Notes: generated by a model from the letters alone, not told the origin. A DNA stretch of 44,367 nucleotides from an uncultured Porphyromonadaceae bacterium (GCA_947177135.1 CAMWTI010000008.1:1-44367); one strand, 5' to 3'; shown: positions 7,375 to 16,803, counted from the stretch's first letter. Translations and numbers: made by a program.

Positions 7375-10218
7375 TTATTGTTCCGGATCGAGAATAACAA
7401 CGCGGTAGTTACCTTGTGCGTTCACCGACTTAACGAAATTTTGCACTTGTTCGGCTGAAATTGAATTGACAAGGCCGACAGCGCCGTTAAAGGTGTCGAT
7501 AGCGCCTCCGGAAGTTGTCCAGCTGCTCATCGCGCTGCGCCATGTCTGGTTGCGTTCCTGTCCTTCAGTCAGGCTCTTGACCAGATATTCTTTTACTTTC
7601 GAAAGTTCTTCATTGGTGATTTCCTGGGCCATTTTGCCGAATTCATCGCGGATGACTGCAAGCACTTCGGCTTTCTTGTCAGGGTTCATCGGGAATACGC
7701 TCTGGATGGTGACATTGCGTCCGTTGACCGTACTCATGCCTCCGTTGGCGAAGATTGAGTAGACCGCGGCCATCTCTTCGCGCACAGTCTTGATCAGACG
7801 TGCCGAGAGAATCTGTCCGGTAATGTCGGCCAGGTAATAGTTTAGAGCGTTGACCGGTACGGTGGCGCTTTCAATTATCGCACACTGGGTCTGAGGATTC
7901 GTCATCGGGAAAGTGAATGTGTCGGTGCCTTCTCCGCCCACTGTCTCAAAGGCCGGGTCTGCTTTCTTCACCGGTTTTGAGGCTTTTTTGGCGTTGGCAG
8001 GCAAGGTGGCGAGGTATTGCTCGGCGAGCGGACGTAAGGTCTCGGGGTCGATATTGCCGACGAAGATGAAGGTGTAGTCGGCGGCATTGGCCACCTGGGC
8101 CTTGACCAGAGTCTCTATGCCTTCGCGGGTGCACTCTGCCAGGGTCTGGGTGGAGATGGCTTGCATATATGGGCTTGAGTAGAGAGCCTGGCGCAGATCC
8201 TTTCCGAACTGATACTGAGGCGATGCTTCCTGGTTGCGGAGCAGGTTCTCATAGATGTTTTTGGTTGCGGCGAACTCCTGTTCGTCATAGTTGACGGATG
8301 TGAAGAAACCGTATATCATCTCCATCTGCGAGGCCAGATCCTTCGGGGTGGTTGAGCCGGAAATCGAGCGGCTGTAGAGGTTGAACGACGGGTTCAACGA
8401 CACTTGCTTTCCAGTCATCAGTTTTGACAGATCGGCATTGTTGTATGCTCCGATCGAGTAGCGGCCGCTCATTTCGTCAAATGCCACGAAGTCAGCCACA
8501 GACGCAAGTCCGGTGTCGCGGCTCATTCCTTGCGGGGCCACTGCGTTGAACAGAATCTCATCGTCTTTGAATCCGGTGGTCTTGATCATCACCTTCACTC
8601 CGTTTGACAGAGTCCAGACCGTCGCGTTCCAGAGTCCGTCAGTTTCGGTCTTGACGATCTTGCCGGGTGTCGGGAGCTGCGGAATGAGCGGGTCTGTGCG
8701 GGTCTGGTCTACAAACGCCTGTATTTCCTCTCCATCCACGGCGGCCATGGCTTCGGCCAGCTGCTCCTGAGTCGGGATCAGGTAACCTTCGGCTTCAGGC
8801 ATGAAGGCGATGACCACGCGGTTGTCTTTTCCGGTGATTTCATTGAAAATCGCGTTGATGGTCTCCACGCCGAACATCGGATTGTCGGCGATCTCCTTCA
8901 TCAGGGGATATGTCACGGAGATGTCGGCTGCAGGAGAGTTGTCGAGGAAGTGGCGCACATACTTCTGTGTAAGAGAGCCGGTTTCCTGCGAATTGCGGTT
9001 GTTGTAGAGCTTTTCAAGGCCTGACAGATATTCCTGCTTGGCCCTGTCAAGTTCGCTTTGGTTGAATCCGGCCTTTGCGCGGATCACTTCGCGATAAAGA
9101 GCCTGGAGAGTCGGGCGCAGGTCGCCTTCTTTTGCTATGCCGAGCATAGCAAACATATCTTTTGTGTTGCTGAACAGGAAGTTTCCGATAGTGGCCTGTC
9201 CTACGGCAAACGGAGTTTCCGGACGGCTCATCATGTCGGACAAGCGCTGGTTGAGCATTGCGGAGATCATCTCTTTGGCATAGTCCATGGCCACTGCCGG
9301 AATAGACGAACGCATTTCGCGAGGCATTCCGTCAAATTTCCATATCATGTACAGAAGTGCGTTCTGTTGCTCTTTGTCGCTGCCTATGGCATAGATTGTC
9401 CCAGGGGTGTCGGGCACGTCGAACACTATGCGTTCTGCGGCATTTTCCGGCATTTCGATGTCGGAAAACATTTCCTTGACTTTCTGTTCGGTACGTTTTG
9501 CGTCAATATCGCCGACCACGATAATGCCCTGCAGATCCGGGCGATACCATTTTTCATAATAGTCACGCAGAGCCTGATATGGGAAATTATCGACAACCTC
9601 CATTGTTCCGATCGGCATGCGTTCGGCATATCGGCTTCCGGGGTATATGGTCGGGAGTAGCTCTTCAAGAATGCGTTGCGTGCCGTTGGAACGTGACCGC
9701 CACTCTTCGTGAATCACTCCGCGCTCCTTGTCGATCTCTTCCGGTTCGAGCAGCAGCTCGTTTGCCCAGTCGTGAAGAATGAGCAGGCAGGAGTCAACCG
9801 TCTGGGTGCGTGCGGTGGGCACATTAGTGATATTATAGACGGTTTCATCGGTGGCAGTGTAGGCGTTGAGGTGGGCGCCGAACTTCACACCGACGCTTTC
9901 AAGCCAGCTTACCAGTGAATTTCCTGGGAAATTTCTGGTGCCGTTGAAACACATATGCTCCAGAAAGTGGGCCAGTCCGCGCTGATTGTCCTCTTCCAGC
10001 ACTGATCCGACCTTTTGTGCGATATAGAAATCGGCCTGGCCTTTGGGATATGCGTTGTGTCGTATGTAGTATGTTAGCCCGTTGGGCAATGTGCCGGTGA
10101 TGACAGCGGAGTCCATCGGCACCTGAGGCAGCTGGGCCGGCATCTGCTGGGCCGAAGAGGCTTCGGAGAAGGCCAGCGTGGCCAGCGCCATTACGGCGCA
10201 TTTAATAAACTTTTTCAT
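7375..10218 (-). CDS. M16 family zinc metalloprotease (insulinase/PqqL type)
   Basis: A secreted or periplasmic 947-residue metallopeptidase. After a signal peptide (cleavage near residues 22-24, SSA-Q) comes an M16 domain with the inverted zinc motif HFLEH at residues 84-88. Further M16-type domains follow, ending in a C-terminal M16C region. A single long chain with one active and one inactive half is normal for the PqqL-like branch. The ATG at 10218 is chosen because it gives a proper signal peptide (MKKFIKCAVMALATLAF); the 13 codons open upstream lie between promoter and start. The gene has a textbook promoter on the minus strand and is followed by the META lipoprotein. The substrate is unknown. 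Confidence 0.92.
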   Translation of the reverse strand: MKKFIKCAVMALATLAFSEASSAQQMPAQLPQVPMDSAVITGTLPNGLTYYIRHNAYPKGQADFYIAQKVGSVLEEDNQRGLAHFLEHMCFNGTRNFPGNSLVSWLESVGVKFGAHLNAYTATDETVYNITNVPTARTQTVDSCLLILHDWANELLLEPEEIDKERGVIHEEWRSRSNGTQRILEELLPTIYPGSRYAERMPIGTMEVVDNFPYQALRDYYEKWYRPDLQGIIVVGDIDAKRTEQKVKEMFSDIEMPENAAERIVFDVPDTPGTIYAIGSDKEQQNALLYMIWKFDGMPREMRSSIPAVAMDYAKEMISAMLNQRLSDMMSRPETPFAVGQATIGNFLFSNTKDMFAMLGIAKEGDLRPTLQALYREVIRAKAGFNQSELDRAKQEYLSGLEKLYNNRNSQETGSLTQKYVRHFLDNSPAADISVTYPLMKEIADNPMFGVETINAIFNEITGKDNRVVIAFMPEAEGYLIPTQEQLAEAMAAVDGEEIQAFVDQTRTDPLIPQLPTPGKIVKTETDGLWNATVWTLSNGVKVMIKTTGFKDDEILFNAVAPQGMSRDTGLASVADFVAFDEMSGRYSIGAYNNADLSKLMTGKQVSLNPSFNLYSRSISGSTTPKDLASQMEMIYGFFTSVNYDEQEFAATKNIYENLLRNQEASPQYQFGKDLRQALYSSPYMQAISTQTLAECTREGIETLVKAQVANAADYTFIFVGNIDPETLRPLAEQYLATLPANAKKASKPVKKADPAFETVGGEGTDTFTFPMTNPQTQCAIIESATVPVNALNYYLADITGQILSARLIKTVREEMAAVYSIFANGGMSTVNGRNVTIQSVFPMNPDKKAEVLAVIRDEFGKMAQEITNEELSKVKEYLVKSLTEGQERNQTWRSAMSSWTTSGGAIDTFNGAVGLVNSISAEQVQNFVKSVNAQGNYRVVILDPEQ

Positions 10219-10254
10219 TGTTGTAAGACTTGAAATGATGGTAATAATAAACCA

Positions 10255-10286
10255 CAAATATACGCTGTAATTGTGGATTATGCAAA
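10255..10286 (-). promoter_or_regulatory. Promoter of the M16 protease operon
   Basis: On the minus strand TTTG (10283-10286), a 20-base spacer, and TATATTTG (10255-10262) match the Bacteroidota consensus exactly. The box ends 36 bases before the ATG at 10218. Confidence 0.75.
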
Positions 10287-10393
10287 TCCGGTTTGCCGGT
10301 CTGGCCGGAGACCGGTCGCTTCAACCATTTGCCGCTCTGTCTGGATTTGAGAAATGCCGGCATGCCGGATGGCTGGATTTCAGGAAAATTTTG

Positions 10394-10401
10394 TAAATTT
10401 G
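10394..10401 (+). promoter_or_regulatory. -7 box directly before the sigma-54 activator gene
   Basis: TAAATTTG fits TAnnTTTG and ends only five bases before the ATG at 10407, suggesting transcription begins at or next to the start codon. No good -33 TTTG is seen. About 80 bases upstream (10296-10315) is a 7-bp hairpin (CCGGTCT/AGACCGG) of unknown purpose. Confidence 0.5.
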
Positions 10402-10406
10402 CACTC

Positions 10407-11633
10407 ATGAACAGAATAACAGATTCCGATATTCAGGCCGCCAAGCTGCGTCTCGGCATCGTGGGGTCATCGCCTTTGCTGCTGGAGGCTGTGGGCCGCG
10501 CTCTTCAGGTCGCGCCGATTGATCTGTCGGTGCTGGTGATAGGTGAAAGCGGAACCGGCAAGGAGTTCTTCCCGAAGATCATACATCAGGCCGGTTCAAG
10601 AAAGCATGCCAAATATATAGCGGTGAACTGCGGAGCCATTCCGGAAGGCACCATTGACAGCGAACTGTTCGGTCATGAGAAAGGCTCGTTCACTGGTGCG
10701 ATAGCCTCGCGCAAAGGATATTTTGAAGAAGCCGACGGCGGTACCATATTTCTTGACGAGGTGGCCGAACTGCCGCTGACTACCCAGGCGCGCCTGTTGC
10801 GGGTGCTTGAGACCGGCGAGTTCCTGAAGGTCGGCTCCAGTCAGGTGCAGCGCACCAACATACGGGTCGTGGCCGCCACCAATGTTGACATGGCGCAGGC
10901 CGTGGCCGAAGGGCGCTTCCGTCAGGATCTGTATTACCGACTGTCGACCGTTCAGATCAACGTGCCGCCTTTGCGCGACCGTGGCGGCGACATCATAATG
11001 CTGGCACGCAAGTTTGCCTCTGACTTTGCCGAACGATATTCGACACCCGAGATAGAATTGACCGACGACGCCCGATCCGCGATCCGCGGCTATCGCTGGC
11101 CCGGCAATGTGCGTCAGCTCAAAAACGTAGTTGAACAGATCTCGCTGTTTCATGCCGGCGACAAGGTTGACGCTGCGGCGCTTGCTCCCTATCTGCCTTC
11201 GCCCAACTACACTCCGGCACTGGTTGGCGGCGGCGATGCTGCCTCTGGTTCCGACGCTGGCGGACGGCAGTCGTATGCCCGCGAACGTGAAGTGCTGTTC
11301 AATATGATTTTCCAATTGCGCAACGAAGTTGACGCCCTGCGCGCCGAGCTTGACGGCGGTCGTCTTGCCGGCGGCATGACTGTGTCGCCTCGTCCGGCTT
11401 CGGGCGTTGCCCATGGGCCATCGCTGGCTTTGTCGCTTCCGGAGACGGTGGCCGTGACCGAAGTGACCGACCGTTCAGCAGTCCATGTCACACGCTCGCT
11501 GGAAGACACCGAGCGCGAGACCATCCGCGAGAGCCTTGAACGCAATGGCGGCCGCCGTAAGGCCACTGCCGCCGAACTGCACATATCGGAGCGCACCCTA
11601 TACCGCAAAATAAAAGAATATGGGTTGGAGTAA
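10407..11633 (+). CDS. Sigma-54-dependent transcriptional activator, Fis-type HTH
   Basis: A 408-residue enhancer-binding protein that would use ATP to open sigma-54 promoters. Residues 15-240 form the AAA+ domain: Walker A GESGTGKE (46-53), GSFTGA (93-98, the sigma-54 contact loop, Ser for the usual Ala), and Walker B GGTIFLDE (111-118). A Gly/Ser-rich linker and short coiled-coil-like segment follow, then a C-terminal Fis helix-turn-helix (RKATAAELHISERTLYRKIKEYGL). There is no N-terminal receiver or sensor domain, so activity must be controlled by another protein or by expression. The 38 codons open upstream overlap the promoter and are rejected. The gene overlaps lptE by 14 bases. Confidence 0.93.
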   Translation: MNRITDSDIQAAKLRLGIVGSSPLLLEAVGRALQVAPIDLSVLVIGESGTGKEFFPKIIHQAGSRKHAKYIAVNCGAIPEGTIDSELFGHEKGSFTGAIASRKGYFEEADGGTIFLDEVAELPLTTQARLLRVLETGEFLKVGSSQVQRTNIRVVAATNVDMAQAVAEGRFRQDLYYRLSTVQINVPPLRDRGGDIIMLARKFASDFAERYSTPEIELTDDARSAIRGYRWPGNVRQLKNVVEQISLFHAGDKVDAAALAPYLPSPNYTPALVGGGDAASGSDAGGRQSYAREREVLFNMIFQLRNEVDALRAELDGGRLAGGMTVSPRPASGVAHGPSLALSLPETVAVTEVTDRSAVHVTRSLEDTERETIRESLERNGGRRKATAAELHISERTLYRKIKEYGLE

Positions 11634-12144
11634 ACTGCTTGGAACTGTGCTGCTCACGCTCTGTGTGCCGGTGTTGCTGCCGTCATGCCGCATAAGCTAT
11701 AAACTGAACGGATCGGCGATTGACTATAACGTCTACCGCAGCATATCCATCGGAGAGTTCCCGATCCGCGCCGCGATGGTCTATCCGCCGTTGCAGACCA
11801 CTTTTGAGAATGCGCTGACCGACTATGTGCAGCGCAACACCCGCCTGCAAGTGATGGATTCAGGCAATGCCGACCTGCAGATCGAAGGTGAGATCACCGG
11901 CTATTCGCTTTCGCCGCAGGCGGTGGGTACTGACGGATGGGCCTCGCAGACAAGGCTCACGGTGACAGTGAGGGTGCGCTATACCGACAATCGTGATGAT
12001 TCAAAAGATATGGATCAGACGTTTTCGGCCTATCGAGACTTCGATGCTTCGGAGATGCTGACTGACGTGCAGGACGAACTGTGCACGCAGATCTCCGACG
12101 AACTTGTGGAACTGATATTTAACGCCACTCTTGGCAACTGGTGA
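11620..12144 (+). CDS. lptE: LptE-family LPS-assembly lipoprotein
   Basis: LptE is the outer-membrane lipoprotein that plugs and supports LptD during lipopolysaccharide insertion. The 174-residue product has a signal peptide with lipobox LPSC (cysteine 23) and the Bacteroidota LptE opening (CRISYKLNGSAIDY), followed by an alpha/beta domain ending in a helix (ELCTQISDELVELIFN). The start overlaps the end of the sigma-54 activator gene, implying co-translation. The pairing of a Fis-type activator with LptE next to secG is, from memory, a common Bacteroidales arrangement. LptD is not in this window. Confidence 0.85.
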   Translation: MGWSKLLGTVLLTLCVPVLLPSCRISYKLNGSAIDYNVYRSISIGEFPIRAAMVYPPLQTTFENALTDYVQRNTRLQVMDSGNADLQIEGEITGYSLSPQAVGTDGWASQTRLTVTVRVRYTDNRDDSKDMDQTFSAYRDFDASEMLTDVQDELCTQISDELVELIFNATLGNW

Positions 12145-12150
12145 CGAGCT

Positions 12151-12933
12151 ATGTCCGGTATTGAAGACGAAGTGTCAGGATGGCTGAGCGGTGATGACCA
12201 TATGGTTCCCACGCCGGAGCGCGTGGCTGAACTCGAAGAGTCCATGCCGTGGTTTCTGTTGCCTGCAGTGTTGCTGCTCAGGCGTCGTGGCGGAATGGTT
12301 GACGACAATCTGCGCCGGCTCCTTCTGGCGCGTCTTGCCGTGGCCGCTCCAGATCTGCAGGCCATGGAGATGGCGGCTGACTCAGATCTTTCGGCCGAAC
12401 TGTCGGGCTTCTACCCTGAACGCGAGCCGGCACCGACGCCATCGACTACCAGCGCTATTGATAAATTCATCTCCACCTACGGTTCGCCTGATCCCGGTGA
12501 GGAGGAGCTGCTTACGCGTCTGATTTTTAATCCTGTGCCGGATTATGCCCAGATTCTGTCGCGAGAAGAGGAGCGGAGTTTGCCGAAGGACGATGACGCG
12601 CCGGTCGGTTCTCAAGACGCACGGATCAACACGTTTATCATCAAGAGCAAAGCTTCTGACGGCAGATTCCCTCCCGTTGAGCCGGAACCGGAGCCTGCGG
12701 CTGTGCCGGCAGTGTCGCCGGTGGCCAGGCCGGAGCCTGCCGACGATGTGCTGCCATCCGAAAGCCTGGCGCAGATATATATCCGCCGAGGCAATTATGC
12801 GCGTGCTTTTGAAATTATAACGCAATTAAATTTGAATTTTCCCGAAAAAAGTATTTACTTTGCAGACCAATTACGCTTCCTTGGCAAGCTCATGCGCCTG
12901 ACAGGCGCCTCAGGGCCATCAGGGGAGCAATAG
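12151..12933 (+). CDS. Uncharacterised protein with C-terminal TPR-like motif
   Basis: A 260-residue soluble protein with no signal peptide or membrane segment, beginning six bases after lptE. The N-terminal third is helical and acidic; the middle (about residues 155-205) is Pro/Glu-rich and probably disordered; the C-terminal 45 residues (ESLAQIYIRRGNYARAFEIITQLNLNFPEKSIYFADQLRFL) form one TPR-like helical hairpin plus a tail. Position between lptE and secG suggests an envelope-linked role, but I cannot name a function. The last 100 bases also contain the secG promoter, and the DNA becomes noticeably AT-rich there. The sequence quoted here is read from the translation and no family name is claimed. 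Confidence 0.75.
   Translation: MSGIEDEVSGWLSGDDHMVPTPERVAELEESMPWFLLPAVLLLRRRGGMVDDNLRRLLLARLAVAAPDLQAMEMAADSDLSAELSGFYPEREPAPTPSTTSAIDKFISTYGSPDPGEEELLTRLIFNPVPDYAQILSREEERSLPKDDDAPVGSQDARINTFIIKSKASDGRFPPVEPEPEPAAVPAVSPVARPEPADDVLPSESLAQIYIRRGNYARAFEIITQLNLNFPEKSIYFADQLRFLGKLMRLTGASGPSGEQ
12831..12862 (+). promoter_or_regulatory. Internal promoter for secG inside the preceding gene
   Basis: TTTG (12831-12834), a 20-base spacer and TTACTTTG (12855-12862; one mismatch to TAnnTTTG) lie within the last 110 bases of the upstream coding sequence. The local AT-richness against a GC-rich coding background supports a promoter. It ends 114 bases before the secG ATG. Confidence 0.55.
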
Positions 12934-12976
12934 TTGTTAAGAATTATAAACAATTATCACATAACTGATTACATCA

Positions 12977-13348
12977 ATGAACCTGATCCACACAATTGTC
13001 ATTGTCCTGACTATCATCGTGGCTATTCTGCTCATCGGCATCGTGCTCATCCAAAAGTCAAAGGGAGGCGGCCTGTCGTCGCAGTTCGCCGGCACAAACC
13101 AGATCATGGGCGTGCGCCGCACCAACGATGTGGTTGAGAAAGTCACCTGGTGGCTCGCCGGTCTTGTCGCTCTGCTTTCGATCGTGAGCGTGTTTACCGC
13201 ACCCTCGCTGACACGCGGCACCGAAGTGCGCACCACAATGGAGACCGCAATGCCAGCCGACATTGACCTTAACAGTCCCGCGCCTGCCGCAGTTTCCGAC
13301 TTGCCCGCTGCCGTTGAAGAAGCCGCACCTGCCGAACAGGCCCAGTAA
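12977..13348 (+). CDS. secG: Preprotein translocase subunit SecG
   Basis: SecG is the small accessory membrane subunit of the SecYEG channel. The 123-residue protein has two membrane spans (about residues 4-25 and 53-72) joined by the family loop QKSKGGGLSSQFAG, followed by a variable hydrophilic tail rich in Ala, Pro and Glu, longer than in enterobacterial SecG but usual in Bacteroidota. It probably starts a new transcript from the internal promoter at 12831-12862. The 104 bases before prfB contain an 8-bp GC hairpin (13396-13403 with 13428-13435) without a clear T-tract. Confidence 0.95.
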   Translation: MNLIHTIVIVLTIIVAILLIGIVLIQKSKGGGLSSQFAGTNQIMGVRRTNDVVEKVTWWLAGLVALLSIVSVFTAPSLTRGTEVRTTMETAMPADIDLNSPAPAAVSDLPAAVEEAAPAEQAQ

Positions 13349-13452
13349 TTCTTCCGGCCGGATTTTCTGCAAAAACTCACGGACTTTATGAACTTGAGGC
13401 GGGATCGCCCGGCACACAGCGGACGCCCCCGCCTCTCTATGCTTATAAACAG

Positions 13453-14569
13453 ATGATTACACAAGAACAATTAAAAGAGACTTTTGAGCGCAAGCTGGCG
13501 CTGAGGAGGTATCTTTGACATCGACAGCAAGAAAATACAAGTAGAAGAAGAGGAACTTCGCACTCATGTGCCCGACTTCTGGGAACACCCGAAGGAAGCC
13601 CAGGTGCAGATGAAGAAAATCAAGGATCTCCAGGCTTGGATCAACGGCTATGCCGAAGTGGAAAAGGCGGTCGATGAACTCGGCCTGTCGTTTGACTTCT
13701 ATAAGGAGGATCTTGTGACCGAAGAAGAGGTCGACGCCCTGTATGCCGACGCGATTGCCAAAATCGAGTCGCTGGAACTGCGCAACATGTTGCGCCGTGA
13801 GGAAGACAAACTCGGCGTGGTGTTGAAAATCAACTCCGGCGCGGGAGGCACCGAGAGCCAGGACTGGGCCTCGATGCTCATGCGCATGTATCTGCGCTGG
13901 GCCGAAAAAAGCGGCTACAAAACCTCGATCGCCAACCTGCTCGACGGCGAGGAGGCCGGCATCAAGTCAGTCACGATCAACGTCGAGGGCGACTTTGCAT
14001 ACGGCTATCTCAAGAGCGAGAACGGAGTGCACCGTCTGGTGCGAGTCAGCCCGTACAACGCCCAAGGCAAGCGCATGACTTCGTTTGCTTCGGTGTTTGT
14101 GACTCCTCTGGTCGACGACACCATTGAGGTGAAGGTCGAGCCGGCTTTGCTGTCGTGGGACACCTTCCGCTCTGGCGGCGCCGGTGGCCAGAACGTCAAC
14201 AAGGTGGAATCTGGAGTGCGCCTGCGCTATCAGTTCACCGACCCATACACCGGAGAAAAAGAAGAGATTCTGATTGAAAACACCGAAACCCGCGACCAGC
14301 CTAAGAACAAAGAGAACGCCCTGCGTCAGCTTCGTTCGATTCTCTATGACAAGGAACTGCGCCACCGCATGGAGGAGCAGGCCAAGGTCGAAGCCTCGAA
14401 AATGAAGATCGAGTGGGGCTCTCAGATCCGCAGTTATGTTTTCGATGACCGTCGCGTCAAAGACCACCGCACCGGCTATCAGACGGCCGACGTCAACGGT
14501 GTCATGGACGGCGACATTGACGGCTTCATCAAGGCATTTCTGATGGAATTCGCGGGCGCTGAAGAGTAA
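13453..14569 (+). CDS. prfB: Peptide chain release factor 2 (programmed +1 frameshift)
   Basis: RF2 releases peptides at UGA and UAA. Translation begins at ATG 13453 and reads 21 codons to CTT, followed by an in-frame TGA at 13516-13518. A +1 shift joins this to the main frame from GAC at 13517, giving 371 residues. The main part contains the catalytic GGQ in GGAGGQNVNKVES and the stop-codon recognition loop SPYNAQG (SPY where E. coli RF2 has SPF). Annotating only from the first ATG-like codon of the main frame (13568) would lose about 38 residues, including part of domain 1. It lies between secG and ppiD and has no clear promoter of its own. Confidence 0.95.
13504..13519 (+). promoter_or_regulatory. 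prfB autoregulatory +1 frameshift site
   Basis: AGGAGG (13504-13509), TAT, CTT, TGA, C reproduces the classical prfB frameshift signal with the same spacing as in E. coli. The internal Shine-Dalgarno pushes the ribosome forward when RF2 is scarce, so RF2 controls its own level. Confidence 0.95.
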
Positions 14570-14585
14570 TTTAGAGTCAAAATGT

Positions 14586-14616
14586 TTTGTCACGCCCGAA
14601 AAATAATGTATCTTTG
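14586..14616 (+). promoter_or_regulatory. Promoter of ppiD
   Basis: TTTG (14586-14589), 19-base spacer, TATCTTTG (14609-14616): a full match to the Bacteroidota consensus. It leaves a leader of about 45-50 bases before the ATG at 14670. Confidence 0.8.
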
Positions 14617-14669
14617 TGGGCCTATAAATCAGAAAAAAAGTTAACGATACTACATACCTCCAATCACAA

Positions 14670-16706
14670 ATGGCAACACTCGAAAAAATCCGCAGCAAAT
14701 CAGTGCTCTTGGTGAGCGTGATTTTCGTTGCACTTTTCCTGTTCATCATCACTATCGTAGACAATCCGCTGGGTCTGTTTCAGGATCAGACATCGGTGGC
14801 CAGAGTCAAAGGCGAGAAAATCAATTATGAGCAGTATCAGCAGCGCGCAAACCAGATGCGCGAAACCAATCCCGACGCTGAAGACACCGATACCCAGGCG
14901 CTCGAGAGCCTGATCATGGAGTCGCTCTTCAATCAGGAACTCGGCAAGCTCGGCATCGTCGTGACTGACCGCGAACTGAGTGACGCTCTGGTCGGCGACA
15001 ATGCCTCGCAGATGGTGATCTACCAGTTCCGTCAGCGCTTCGGTTCCTCTCCCGAGGAATTTTTCCAGGCTATGAGCAATCCTGACGCCTACGGCATCCA
15101 GCCCGAACAGGCCGAAGCCATGCGTGCCGAATGGATATCGTTTGAAAACAATGTCGAGCAAATGCTTCTCGGCCAGAAACTCTATTCGCTTCTTACCGGC
15201 ACTATCCGCGCCAACAAGGTCGACGCCAAAGCCATGCAGGAGGAAGGAGCAACCACCTACACCATTCTGGCTGCCTCGAAAAACGTGTTCAGCGCCACCG
15301 ACTCGCTGACCGACGCCGACGCCAAGCAGTATTATGCCGACCACCGCGCGCAGTATCGCATCGAAGAGCCTTCGCGTCATGTGCGCTTCGTTAACCTCGA
15401 CGTGCGTCCTTCGTCGGCCGACCAGGCCGCTGCCGTGTCAGCCTCGACCAAAGCCCTGCGCGATCTCAATGATCAGCCCGCAATGGAGGGCCTGGCCGGA
15501 AATTCGACCTTCACAGTCAGCATGGCCACTGTGGCAGCCGACGATCTTGACCGCCTCAACCAGCCTCAGCTCAAGGCTTTCCTCACCAGCCCTGAAACCG
15601 AAGTTGGCAAAGCCTCGATCATTGCCAACACGGCCTATGCGATGAAGGATCCGCAGGTTGTCATCGCCAAGCTTCTCGGCAAAGAAAACCGCGTGAACGG
15701 CGCTACAATCAAGCAGGTGGCCATTGACCCCACTTTTGCCCCTGACACTGTGATCGCCCAGCTTAACGCCGGTGTGGCCGACGTCAAAGGACTGGTCGGT
15801 GAAGCCCAGTCTGCTCCCATAAAATTCTCGCAGCTCCCCGCTGAAGTGGCCGACACGCTTCTGGCCATCGGCACCGGCCGTTATATAGCCCTCGGCGGCG
15901 CCAACTCCGCCATTGCTGTGGAGGTTGAAAGCTACGACGCTCCGGTCGACGTATATGACTATGCCACCGCCACCTATGTCGTGGAACCCTCGAAAACCAC
16001 CGTTGACGGCCTTCGTGACCGTATGCGCGCCTTCCTTGAAGTGGCCAGCTCGGCTGCTGCTTTCAATGAAGAGAACGCTGCGATCAACGGCCTTGTTGTC
16101 AACGACGCTCTTGTGACTCCGTCGTCGTCCGCAGTGGGCCGTCTGGCCGACAGCCGCGGGCTTGTGGCCTGGGCTATGGACGCCAAAAAAGGCGACGTCA
16201 GCCCGATGAACCAGGACTCGCGCAACAGCCGCATCTCGGCCGTCGCCGTTGTCGACATTTATGACAGCGAATACGTGCCCCTGTCCTTCCCCCAGGTGAG
16301 AAGCGAAGTCGAGCTCCAGGCTCTCAATCAGAAACGCGCCAACTCCCTCATCGCCGAATATCAGGGCAAGGGCAACACGGTGGCCGAATATGCCGCCGCT
16401 ATGGGCGCTTCGGCCGATACCATCTCCAACGTCAACTTCTCAGGCAACAGCGCCTCGCGCTTCAGCCCTCTCGCAGCCATGCGCGCCCACAAGAAAGGCG
16501 ACGTTGTCGGCCCGGTGCGCTGGAACACCAACGTGGTTGTCTATGAGATCCTTGATGCCAAGGAGAGCGAGATGCCTTATGACGAAGCCGCCAACATGAC
16601 CAACTTCAGCAACCGCATGCAGTCGCTTGTGCTCGGTGACATGCGCTCGCTCCTGCTCGGCAACGGCAAGATCGAGAACCGCATCCTCCGTTTCACACGC
16701 CAGTAA
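14670..16706 (+). CDS. ppiD: PpiD-like membrane-anchored peptidyl-prolyl isomerase/chaperone
   Basis: A 678-residue envelope foldase. A short cytoplasmic N-terminus (MATLEKIRSKS) is followed by one membrane span (about residues 11-29); the rest would be periplasmic. Residues 40-190 form a SurA/PpiD-type N-terminal helical chaperone region (RVKGEKINYEQYQQRANQ and LESLIMESLFNQELGKLGI). Parvulin-like segments follow (EPSRHVRFVNLDV from about residue 230, and a second half), with a C-terminal helical part that completes the chaperone core. PpiD family members help proteins leaving the Sec channel, which suits its place near secG. Whether the isomerase site is active cannot be judged by eye. The gene has its own strong promoter. 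Confidence 0.88.
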   Translation: MATLEKIRSKSVLLVSVIFVALFLFIITIVDNPLGLFQDQTSVARVKGEKINYEQYQQRANQMRETNPDAEDTDTQALESLIMESLFNQELGKLGIVVTDRELSDALVGDNASQMVIYQFRQRFGSSPEEFFQAMSNPDAYGIQPEQAEAMRAEWISFENNVEQMLLGQKLYSLLTGTIRANKVDAKAMQEEGATTYTILAASKNVFSATDSLTDADAKQYYADHRAQYRIEEPSRHVRFVNLDVRPSSADQAAAVSASTKALRDLNDQPAMEGLAGNSTFTVSMATVAADDLDRLNQPQLKAFLTSPETEVGKASIIANTAYAMKDPQVVIAKLLGKENRVNGATIKQVAIDPTFAPDTVIAQLNAGVADVKGLVGEAQSAPIKFSQLPAEVADTLLAIGTGRYIALGGANSAIAVEVESYDAPVDVYDYATATYVVEPSKTTVDGLRDRMRAFLEVASSAAAFNEENAAINGLVVNDALVTPSSSAVGRLADSRGLVAWAMDAKKGDVSPMNQDSRNSRISAVAVVDIYDSEYVPLSFPQVRSEVELQALNQKRANSLIAEYQGKGNTVAEYAAAMGASADTISNVNFSGNSASRFSPLAAMRAHKKGDVVGPVRWNTNVVVYEILDAKESEMPYDEAANMTNFSNRMQSLVLGDMRSLLLGNGKIENRILRFTRQ

Positions 16707-16735
16707 GCATTCCCTAAAGGTATATAAAAAACACG

Positions 16736-16779
16736 CAAGTGTGGAGTCTGGAATCTGAGCGTTTCGGACTTCACACTTG
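16736..16779. terminator. Hairpin between ppiD and ychF (possible terminator)
   Basis: Inverted repeat 16736-16748 with 16767-16779 (12 of 13 positions pair, arm CAAGTGTGGAGTC) around an 18-base loop. An A6 run lies just before it on the plus strand, so the terminator-like orientation is weak for ppiD. It may instead be a leader structure of ychF. Confidence 0.4.
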
Positions 16780-16803
16780 TCACAAAAGAAAGTTTCTTCC
16801 CTT

